Source of the DNA: Sphaerobacter sp. | GTDB taxonomy: Bacteria > Chloroflexota > Chloroflexia > Thermomicrobiales > Thermomicrobiaceae | Direction of reading: 5' to 3' | Assembly: GCA_029961075.1 (NCBI GenBank) | Contig: JASBVL010000020.1 | Location: 1-42,766, forward strand | Length of the DNA: 42,766 nucleotides | Shown here: positions 29,723-42,766 of the stretch, piece after piece | Numbering within the stretch: position 1 is the stretch's first letter | How the letters are laid out: every line of letters begins with the position of its first letter | Program-made: the position numbers and the translations under genes | Notes under the pieces: generated by a model | Told to the model about the DNA's origin: nothing | The model's input: only the letters and a program-made list of their open reading frames with translations | The model's database searches: none

Positions 29723-30148
29723 CTAGCTCTTCGGCCTCTTGGCCCCGTACTTTGACCGCCCCTGTTTGCGGTTCTCGACGCCGCGGGCGTCAAGCGCACC
29801 ACGGATAATGTGGTAGCGCACCCCGGGCAGGTCCTTCACGCGACCGCCACGGATCAGCACCGCCGAGTGCTCCTGCAGGTTGTGCCCCTCGCCCGGGATG
29901 TAGGCCGTGACCTCCATGCCGTTGCTCAGGCGCACACGGGCGATCTTACGCAGCGCCGAGTTGGGCTTCTTCGGCGTCATCGTGCGGACCTGGATGCACA
30001 CCCCACGCTTCTGGGGCGAGCCCTTGCCACGCCGCAAGCGACCCGCATACCGGCCCAGCGCGTTGTTCGTGAAGCGCAGCGCCGGTGCCTTGGTCTTCTT
30101 GATGACCCGCTTCCGCCCCTTGCGGACCAACTGGTTGATCGTCGGCAC
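29723..30148 (-). CDS. rpsL: Small ribosomal subunit protein S12 (uS12)
   Basis: A 141-residue S12 of the decoding centre. [34 protein letters not shown] and [16 protein letters not shown] are invariant blocks; the lysines corresponding to streptomycin-resistance positions (TPKKPNS, VKDLPG) are wild type. About 16 extra residues lie between PAL and SPQKRGVC; a comparable loop exists in Bacillus S12. The start is a GTG at 30148 with AAGGAG 8 nt upstream (30157-30162). It has its own promoter and a structured leader. Confidence 0.97.
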   Translation of the reverse strand: MPTINQLVRKGRKRVIKKTKAPALRFTNNALGRYAGRLRRGKGSPQKRGVCIQVRTMTPKKPNSALRKIARVRLSNGMEVTAYIPGEGHNLQEHSAVLIRGGRVKDLPGVRYHIIRGALDARGVENRKQGRSKYGAKRPKS

Positions 30149-30190
30149 GTTCGTAACTCCTTCTCAGGCAGCCGTCGCAAACTCGCCGTG

Positions 30191-30278
30191 CTCTGCAGAG
30201 GTGGACTCCGCAGCTGCGGCGTCGGGCTGCCGTGAGGAAGCCAGCTCCTCACTGGAGTGGCCGTCCGTGGACGGCCAC
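30191..30278 (-). promoter_or_regulatory. Structured 5' leader of rpsL with stacked hairpins
   Basis: In the leader that would begin near 30280 I see, in transcript order, GTGGCCGTCC/GGACGGCCAC (30257-30278, 10-bp arms, 2-base centre), GTGAGGA/TCCTCAC (30232-30252, 7-base loop), the palindrome CCGCAGCTGCGG (30208-30219) and the palindrome CTCTGCAGAG (30191-30200). The first hairpin would form the very 5' end of the mRNA. The ribosome-binding site follows at 30157-30162. The density of perfect repeats suggests an r-protein-responsive or stability leader; the ligand is unknown. Confidence 0.55.
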
Positions 30279-30286
30279 AAGCACAC

Positions 30287-30315
30287 AGTCTAACAAGCAA
30301 CCCGCGCGCTGTCAA
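30287..30315 (-). promoter_or_regulatory. Strong sigma-70 promoter for rpsL and the str operon
   Basis: On the minus strand TTGACA (30310-30315) and TAGACT (30287-30292) are separated by exactly 17 bp, and TGT before the -10 adds an extended -10 match. It is one of the two strongest promoters in the window. The -35 lies in the loop of the rpoC-end inverted repeat. Confidence 0.85.
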
Positions 30316-30328
30316 GGAAACGCGCGGG
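30301..30328 (-). terminator. Probable terminator of rpoBC overlapping the rpsL promoter
   Basis: CCCGCGCG (30301-30308) and CGCGCGGG (30321-30328) are exact complements around a 12-base loop. On the minus strand the stem is followed by TTGCTTGTT. It begins about 30 nt after the rpoC stop and its loop contains the rpsL -35 hexamer. The T-tract is interrupted, so termination is probably partial. Confidence 0.5.
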
Positions 30329-30359
30329 TGCGTCCGGTGCGGGGCAGGCGCGGGGAGGG

Positions 30360-34778
<4,419 letters not shown>

Positions 34779-34800
34779 GATTCGTCGCCTACCAGTCCCA

Positions 34801-38280
<3,480 letters not shown>

Positions 38281-38518
38281 TCACCGCTCCTTTTGTGAGA
38301 TGAGAAGGACGGGGATCGTGCAGATCGGCTCCGCCGGGTCGCCGTTAACGCGGCAGCGCCGACCGATCAGGATGACCGCTGTACGCGTGGGTGCGTCGCG
38401 AAGACGAAAAGGCGGGAAGGCGGCATCCACCCTCCCGAAGCCGTGAATTGTTCGGTGTGAACCCCTGTGCTATCTGACTCATCCGCATGCGCGCGCGACC
38501 ACCCATCCGCAAACGCCT
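38281..38518 (-). promoter_or_regulatory. Long 5' leader of rpoB with attenuator-like hairpin
   Basis: Transcription from the promoter at 38519-38547 would leave about 232 nt before rpoB. Within it, on the minus strand, CGGGAGG (38431-38437) can pair with CCTTCCCG (38413-38420, one bulge), followed by CCTTTTCGTCTT (ending 38401), which resembles an intrinsic terminator or attenuator. A possible 45-codon leader reading frame (38482 down to 38345) spans this hairpin but lacks a good ribosome-binding site. The plus strand of the same stretch has no recognised gene. Confidence 0.45.
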
Positions 38519-38547
38519 AGTATACGCCTGCGAGGGGTGGCTGTCAA
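38519..38547 (-). promoter_or_regulatory. Strong sigma-70 promoter for rpoBC
   Basis: On the minus strand TTGACA (38542-38547) and TATACT (38519-38524) are spaced by 17 bp: a perfect -35 and a five-of-six -10. It is the best promoter in the window and is placed in the divergent gap between rpoB and the DUF2085 gene. Confidence 0.9.
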
Positions 38548-38798
38548 GGTAATCCATCACCTCCTGCGCACAGACAGGTGCCCGACCCGCGCCGCCAGCG
38601 AGGACCGGTACCGCTTGGGCCGCGACGATGCGTTGGCCCAGTATACCCCACCGGCCCCGCCGCCGGCCACCCCATCGCCCAGCGGCCGCCTACTCCCCGC
38701 CTTCGGGCCGCGGGCGTGGTAGCGACCGCCACCGCCGCTCGTTTAGAATCCGGGCGCGAGAATCGCCGAGCCGCGCAGGGGACAGAGGGATCAGGATC
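38548..38798 (+). promoter_or_regulatory. Divergent intergenic region with a weak promoter for DUF2085-coaBC
   Basis: Upstream of the plus-strand start at 38799 the only good -10 is TAGAAT at 38744-38749, about 50 nt before the ATG; no clear -35 is present. The rest of the gap (38548-38740) holds no gene that I can recognise, and open frames through it lack family features. Confidence 0.4.
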
Positions 38799-39413
38799 AT
38801 GGAGCACCCCAGCCACACCGCCGCACCACGGCAGGAGCGCCTCATCATCGCCGTCGACCGGGCCATGTATCATGTCGCCCGGCACTGGCTCTGGCTCCTG
38901 AACGGCGCGGGCGCGCTGCTCGTCCTCCTCGCGATCCTGGCCCCCCTGCTGAACGCGGCGGGGCACAGCACCGCCGCGCGCGCGATCTACCGCATCTTTA
39001 GCCTGGTCTGCCACCAGCGGCCCGACCGCAGCTTCGTCCTGGCCGGTGAGCCACTGGCCTACTGCCAGCGCGACGCCGCCATCTACGGCGGCCTCCTCGT
39101 GGCGGGCCTCCTCTACGCCCCGCTCCGGCAGCGCATCCGCCCGGCTGGCCTGGGCGTCGCCGCCGCGCTGGCAGCCCCGATGGCCCTGGATGGACTCACC
39201 CAGTTGGTCGGCCTGCGCGAAAGCACCGCCGCGCTGCGAGTGACAACGGGTGCCCTATTCGCGCTCGGCGTCGCCTGGGTCGTCTTCCCCCGTCTGGCGG
39301 AGGGGTTCGCCGAGATCGAGCAGACGCTGTGGGTCCGCTTCGACCGGCTCGCCCGGGAAGGACGCGCCCGGCCGCTCGCGCCACACCCCAGAAGAGAGGA
39401 ACGCTTCGGATGA
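38799..39413 (+). CDS. DUF2085 family membrane protein
   Basis: A 204-residue protein with four or so hydrophobic segments (about residues 34-53, 96-114, 120-139, 147-165). The family motif is present as SLVCHQRPDRSFVLAGEPLAYCQRD followed by AAIYGG, here cut into shorter pieces: CHQRPDRSF, then YCQRDAAIYGG. The function of DUF2085 is unknown. The ATG at 38799 lies inside a longer open frame whose upstream part is unrelated. Its stop overlaps the coaBC start (ATGA), so the two are co-translated. Confidence 0.8.
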   Translation: MEHPSHTAAPRQERLIIAVDRAMYHVARHWLWLLNGAGALLVLLAILAPLLNAAGHSTAARAIYRIFSLVCHQRPDRSFVLAGEPLAYCQRDAAIYGGLLVAGLLYAPLRQRIRPAGLGVAAALAAPMALDGLTQLVGLRESTAALRVTTGALFALGVAWVVFPRLAEGFAEIEQTLWVRFDRLAREGRARPLAPHPRREERFG

Positions 39414-40627
39414 CGACCGTCTTGCAGGGCAAACGCATCGTGCTCGGCGTCTCCGGCGGCATCGCCGCGTACAAGATCGTCGAGCTGGCGCGGGATCTCA
39501 CCCTGGCCGGCGCGCAGGTCGACGTCATCATGACCCGCGCGGCCCACGAATTCGTCACGCCGCTCACGTTCGAGACGCTGACCCGCCGCCCGGTACGCAC
39601 CGACGTGTTCGAGACGTGGACCGAGTCCGAGGCGGGCCACGTCTCGCTCGGCGCGGAGGCCGATCTCCTGGTGATCGCCCCCGCCACCGCGCACGTGATC
39701 GCCAAGCTCGCGCACGGGCTCGCCGACGACATGCTGACCGTGACCGCCCTCGCCTGCCCGGCGCCGGTGATCGTGGCCCCGGCCATGGACCACCACATGT
39801 ACCTCCACCCGGCGACGCAGGAGAACCTGCGCACGCTCGCCCGTCATGGCGTGCGCGTCGTCGGCCCGGACGAGGGGCCGCTCGCCTCCGGCATGGTCGG
39901 CTACGGCCGGCTCGTGTCCACGGCGCGGCTGATGGATGCGATCCGGGCCACGCTGGGCGCGCACGGCCCCCTTTCCGGCGCGCGGGTGGTAGTCACCGCG
40001 GGCCCGACGCGCGAACCCCTCGACCCGATCCGCTTCCTGAGCAACCGCTCCAGCGGCAAGATGGGCTACGCACTCGCGGCCGCCGCCATCGACGCCGGCG
40101 CGCAGGTGACGCTCATCACCGGGCCGACCGCGCTGCGGCCGCCCAGCGAGGCCACCGTCGTCTCCGTCGAGACCGCCGCCGAGTTGGCGGCGGCCGTGCA
40201 TCGCGCCGTCGACGACGCCGACGTGCTGATCATGACCGCCGCGGTGGCCGACTACCGGCCCAGCACCGTCGCCGAGCACAAGATCAAGAAAGGGGAAGAG
40301 GACCTCACCCTGCGGCTCACGCGCACCACGGACATCCTGCTGTCGCTCAGCGACCGTCCCGGCCTGCTCAAAGTCGGTTTTGCCGCCGAGACCACCAGCC
40401 TGCTCGACTATGCCCGGGACAAGCTGCGGGCCAAGCACCTCGACCTCATCGTGGCCAACGACGCGCGCACCAGCATGGGCAGTGACGAGGGCCAGGCCTA
40501 CCTGCTGCGCCCGGGCCAGGAGGCCGAAGCGATCGGCCCGGCACCCAAGGAGGAGCTCGCCGCTACCATCATCGACCGGGTCGCCCGCTTGCTCGCGGCC
40601 CGCCGGCCGGTTGCGGAGGAGCGCTGA
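39410..40627 (+). CDS. coaBC: Bifunctional phosphopantothenoylcysteine decarboxylase/phosphopantothenate-cysteine ligase
   Basis: A 405-residue fusion that makes 4'-phosphopantetheine from phosphopantothenate and cysteine in coenzyme A synthesis. The flavin-binding CoaC half (about 1-185) has GVSGGIAAYK, the catalytic His77 in AGHVSLG, APATAH and PAMDHHMY. The CoaB half (about 190-400) has VVTAGPTREPLDPIRFLSNRSSGKMGYALA in blocks, AVADYRP and KIKK. The position where Escherichia coli has the active-site Cys158 motif (ACG) reads ASG here, a substitution I believe occurs in a subgroup of CoaBC proteins. AGAGGA lies about 10 nt upstream of the ATG. Confidence 0.95.
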   Translation: MTTVLQGKRIVLGVSGGIAAYKIVELARDLTLAGAQVDVIMTRAAHEFVTPLTFETLTRRPVRTDVFETWTESEAGHVSLGAEADLLVIAPATAHVIAKLAHGLADDMLTVTALACPAPVIVAPAMDHHMYLHPATQENLRTLARHGVRVVGPDEGPLASGMVGYGRLVSTARLMDAIRATLGAHGPLSGARVVVTAGPTREPLDPIRFLSNRSSGKMGYALAAAAIDAGAQVTLITGPTALRPPSEATVVSVETAAELAAAVHRAVDDADVLIMTAAVADYRPSTVAEHKIKKGEEDLTLRLTRTTDILLSLSDRPGLLKVGFAAETTSLLDYARDKLRAKHLDLIVANDARTSMGSDEGQAYLLRPGQEAEAIGPAPKEELAATIIDRVARLLAARRPVAEER

Positions 40628-40959
40628 TGCAGCCTCCGCGCGTGCGTCGCCCGAAGGTCTCGCGGCCCCCCACGCGCCTCGGCCGCTCCGCCGTCGTCGA
40701 AACCGGCTCTGCGCTCGGCACCCTCCTGCTGGTGAGGATCGTCGTCACTCTGCTCGGCCCCGAGCGGTCCGGCTTCACCTGGTGGTTCGACCGGGTGACC
40801 GAGCCGCTGATCTGGCCCGCCAGTCAGCTCCCCGGCGGCGACGTCCCGCTCGTGCGGGCGCTGACCGTGGCGGACCTCCTCACCCCATTCGCCATCGCCC
40901 TGCTCGGCGCCGTCGCGCTGGGCATCATCGCCGGTTGGGAGCTCGAGGGCAGCCAGTGA
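40627..40959 (+). CDS. Small two-helix membrane protein, possibly YggT-like
   Basis: A 110-residue protein with a basic N terminus (about 20 residues) and two hydrophobic segments at about 27-43 and 82-103, separated by WWFDRVTEPLIWPASQLPGGDVPL. The RIVVTLL ... TEPLIWP spacing recalls the YggT family, but the match is weak. It overlaps the last base of coaBC (TGATG), so it is probably the third gene of the DUF2085-coaBC operon. No function is assigned. Confidence 0.65.
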   Translation: MQPPRVRRPKVSRPPTRLGRSAVVETGSALGTLLLVRIVVTLLGPERSGFTWWFDRVTEPLIWPASQLPGGDVPLVRALTVADLLTPFAIALLGAVALGIIAGWELEGSQ

Positions 40960-41001
40960 TGCCGGCCGCGGCCGGGAGCCGGGGCCGGTGCAGAGAACGC
41001 A

Positions 41002-41010
41002 TGATAGACT
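41002..41010 (+). promoter_or_regulatory. Candidate extended -10 promoter before the small membrane peptide gene
   Basis: TGATAGACT is a TGn extension with TAGACT. It lies about 118 nt before the start at 41129, in the 169-nt gap after the operon ending at 40959. No -35 is apparent. Confidence 0.4.
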
Positions 41011-41128
41011 GGACGCGCAAACGCTGGGCACCTCGGCGCCCGGCAAGCGTCATGCGTGATGGGTGAGTCCCAGGGGGCGGCGATCCGCGCGTCGGCGCGG
41101 GCGGGATAGCCCAGGGAGAGGAGGGATC

Positions 41129-41248
41129 ATGGTCCGCAACGTGTTCCGCGGCATCCTGAACCTGGTTCTCGCGGCGGCCGCGACATGGCTGGCCAATGTC
41201 ATCACCGACCGCGTGTTCGGTCCGGAGGAGGGCGCCGACCGCGATTAG
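41129..41248 (+). CDS. 39-residue single-helix membrane peptide
   Basis: A short gene with one predicted membrane helix (about residues 10-28, GILNLVLAAAATWLANVIT) after a basic start MVRNVFR and before an acidic end FGPEEGADRD, suggesting the C terminus lies outside or is extended in the cytoplasm. An excellent ribosome-binding site (AGAGGAGG) lies 5 nt before the ATG, which is the main reason to call it real. I recognise no family. It precedes the eRF1-like gene by 79 nt and may be co-transcribed with it. Confidence 0.6.
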   Translation: MVRNVFRGILNLVLAAAATWLANVITDRVFGPEEGADRD

Positions 41249-41327
41249 CCGGCTGGGGGCCACACGCGACGCACGGACAAGGGGGGCCGCCCACTGACGC
41301 TCTGCACGGCTGGTTGGAGGTGTTCAG

Positions 41328-42488
41328 GTGATCACGCGTGCCGACGTCGAGCGACTGAGCCGACTTACCAGCACCGAGTGGCCGATCATCAGCCTGTTCC
41401 TGAGGGTCGACAAGGAGCGGATCGACGAGGACTACACGATCCGCCTCAAGAACCTGCTTCGGCAGGCGGCCGACGACCTCGATGATCGGTTCGATTCGCG
41501 GCAGCGGCAGGCGGTCCTCGCAGACCTCGACCGCATTCGTGACTTCTTTCGCGATGAGGGTAGCCGGTTCGGCCGCGGGGTCGCCGTCATCGCCGCCTCC
41601 AATGCGGGGATCTGGGAGGTGCATGAGCTCCCGCGCGAGGTCGAGAGCAAGATTGTCATCGACTTCGAGGCGCACGTGGCACCCATGATCCGAATCCTGG
41701 AGCAGCTCGAGCCGTTCGTCACCTGCTTGATCTCCCGCGACAGCGCACGCATCTTCTACGGCCGGCTGGGTACCTTCGAACAGCTCCAGCAGATCGTGGA
41801 CGAGGACGTGCCCGGCCAGCACGAGCAGGGCGGCTGGGCGCAGGCCCGCTACGAGCGCCACATCGACGAGCACGCCCGCATGCACTTCAAGCGCGTGGCC
41901 GACGAGCTGTCCCGGCTGTTCGAGCAGCAGCCCTACCGCTGGCTCATCCTCGGCGGTCCCGACGAGGTCGTCGCTGCCTTCGTCGAGCAGCTCCACCCCT
42001 ACGTGCGAGAGCGCCACGCCGGGACGGTCCGCCTCCTGATGGAGGCCAACATCAATGAGGTGCACGCGGATAGCTGCGAGATCATCCGCCGCTGGCTCCG
42101 CGACGAGAAGGCGCGCGCGATCGAGATGCTGCGCAACGAAGCGCTGAGCGGCGACCAGGGCGTGGCCGGGATCGACGCGACCATCGACGCGCTCCAGCAG
42201 GGCCAGATCCTCACCCTCATCGTCGATGATTCGTTTCAGGCGCCCGGCGCCGTCTGCCAGCACTGTGGGTCGGTGCAACGAAAGGACGGGACGGATCAAC
42301 AGTGCATGTTCTGCGGCGGTCCGCTCCGGCAGCTAACGGATGTGGTGGCGGCGATCGTGACCAGGGCCTTCCAGCAGGGAGCGAACCTGCTCTTCCTGAC
42401 GACGCCCGAGGAACGGGAGCCGATGGAGGAGCTGGGGCGGATCGGGGCCCTGCTGCGGTACAGCCTGAGCAATCAGACGAACGCCTGA
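41328..42488 (+). CDS. Bacterial eRF1-like protein (baeRF/Balon-type), zinc-ribbon containing
   Basis: A 386-residue soluble protein laid out like archaeal/eukaryotic release factor 1: an N-terminal domain (about 1-130, ISLFLRVDKER), a middle domain (about 131-270) and a C-terminal Pelota/eRF1 domain 3 with a zinc ribbon (Cys310, Cys313, Cys326, Cys329). In the middle domain the segment Gly168-Gly169-Trp170-Ala171-Gln172, then ARYERHIDEHARMHFKRVADEL, aligns with the GGQ loop and helix of eRF1 (GGQSALRFARLR), with W-A inserted between GG and Q. Relatives include the ribosome hibernation factor Balon, mycobacterial Rv2629 and the tRNA-cleaving Vms1 group. The GTG start has GGAGGTG upstream. The role here is probably hibernation, rescue or stress protection; which one is unknown. 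Confidence 0.72.
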   Translation: MITRADVERLSRLTSTEWPIISLFLRVDKERIDEDYTIRLKNLLRQAADDLDDRFDSRQRQAVLADLDRIRDFFRDEGSRFGRGVAVIAASNAGIWEVHELPREVESKIVIDFEAHVAPMIRILEQLEPFVTCLISRDSARIFYGRLGTFEQLQQIVDEDVPGQHEQGGWAQARYERHIDEHARMHFKRVADELSRLFEQQPYRWLILGGPDEVVAAFVEQLHPYVRERHAGTVRLLMEANINEVHADSCEIIRRWLRDEKARAIEMLRNEALSGDQGVAGIDATIDALQQGQILTLIVDDSFQAPGAVCQHCGSVQRKDGTDQQCMFCGGPLRQLTDVVAAIVTRAFQQGANLLFLTTPEEREPMEELGRIGALLRYSLSNQTNA

Positions 42489-42766
42489 GCACCCGCCTCC
42501 GGGCGACCGCGATCATCAACCCGCAGACGGGACGGCGCGCGGCCGACGAGCTGGAGGCCATGCTCCGGGCCACTCTGGGGCAAGCCTACGATCTCGATTG
42601 CCGCCGCACCGGCCATCCAGGCGCCGCCCGCGACTTCGCTCGCGACGCGGCGCGGACCGCCTCGGTGGTCATCGCCGTCGGCGGCGACGGCACCGTGGCA
42701 GACGTCGCCAGCGGCCTGATCGGAACCGGCACCCCGCTGGCCATCATCCCGACGGGCTCAACCAAC
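42485..42766 (+). CDS. Diacylglycerol kinase-family lipid kinase, N-terminal part (cut by window edge)
   Basis: An open frame runs to the window end without a stop. It encodes ATAIINPQTGRRAADEL near its start, then VVIAVGGDGTVADVASGL and LAIIPTGSTN, which are the nucleotide-binding motifs of the DagK/YegS/lipid kinase fold (GGDGT). Family members phosphorylate diacylglycerol or related lipids. No ATG, GTG or TTG precedes the first conserved strand in this frame; a CTG at 42485 that overlaps the upstream TGA (CTGA) is the best start candidate. An ATG at 42559 would delete the first strand. Only about 93 codons are visible. Confidence 0.75.
   Translation, partial: MSTRLRATAIINPQTGRRAADELEAMLRATLGQAYDLDCRRTGHPGAARDFARDAARTASVVIAVGGDGTVADVASGLIGTGTPLAIIPTGSTN

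Noticed and set aside
30000..30090. Extra loop in S12 as a novel insertion
   Set aside because: A comparable insertion before SPQKRGVC is present in Bacillus S12, so it is a known variant and not a new feature.
39860..39910. Loss of the active-site cysteine in the CoaC half (ASG for ACG)
   Set aside because: From memory the ASG form together with PAMD..MY occurs in a CoaBC subgroup, so I do not treat it as unusual without an alignment.
41001..41066. 21-codon open frame beginning at an ATG inside the -10 region
   Set aside because: The ATG overlaps the TGATAGACT element, there is no ribosome-binding site and the peptide is Arg/Pro-rich.

Overview
The window looks like a chromosomal segment of a high-GC, probably thermophilic bacterium. 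Gene order, the roughly 180-residue coiled-coil insert in the RNA polymerase beta' subunit, a zinc-type S14, zinc-binding S4 and adenylate kinase, and frequent GTG/TTG starts suggest Chloroflexota, class Thermomicrobia (Sphaerobacter/Thermomicrobium relatives). This placement is inferred from general resemblance, not from a search. No mobile element, CRISPR array, tRNA or rRNA was recognised.

Layout. (1) 1-7906: mostly plus-strand metabolic genes: a divergent acyl-CoA dehydrogenase-like protein, a DUF983 zinc/membrane protein, malQ (minus strand), nth, then a tightly overlapping trio (histidine phosphatase, metallo-beta-lactamase-fold hydrolase, P1/S58-type peptidase) and a xylose-isomerase-like TIM barrel protein. 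(2) 8014-38280, entirely minus strand: one uninterrupted beta-str-S10-spc-alpha supercluster in the order rpoB-rpoC-rpsL-rpsG-fusA-tuf-rpsJ-rplC-rplD-rplW-rplB-rpsS-rplV-rpsC-rplP-rpmC-rpsQ-rplN-rplX-rplE-rpsN-rpsH-rplF-rplR-rpsE-rpmD-rplO-secY-adk-map-infA-rpmJ-rpsM-rpsK-rpsD-rpoA-rplQ-truA-rplM-rpsI. (3) 38799-42766, plus strand: a DUF2085 membrane protein overlapping coaBC, a small membrane protein, a 39-residue membrane peptide, a bacterial eRF1-like protein (baeRF/Balon-type) and the start of a diacylglycerol kinase-family lipid kinase cut by the window edge.

Control of the supercluster can be partly read. A near-consensus promoter lies 232 nt upstream of rpoB, with an attenuator-like hairpin in the leader. 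A second near-consensus promoter lies upstream of rpsL, overlapping the likely rpoC terminator and followed by a leader with stacked hairpins. A symmetrical terminator-like hairpin sits between rpsL and rpsG. An extended -10 promoter overlaps the map stop codon and should drive the infA-rpmJ-rpsM-rpsK-rpsD-rpoA end. An intrinsic terminator closes the cluster after rpsI. Perfect intercistronic hairpins between rpsD/rpoA and fusA/tuf are further candidate control or processing sites. Seven candidate promoters in the window share a TGnTAnnnT extended -10 shape.

The most interesting accessory gene is the eRF1-like protein at 41328-42488. It keeps the eRF1 layout and zinc ribbon but has GGWAQ where release factors have GGQ, a feature of bacterial ribosome hibernation/rescue relatives. 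Most of the rest of the window is conserved housekeeping machinery.
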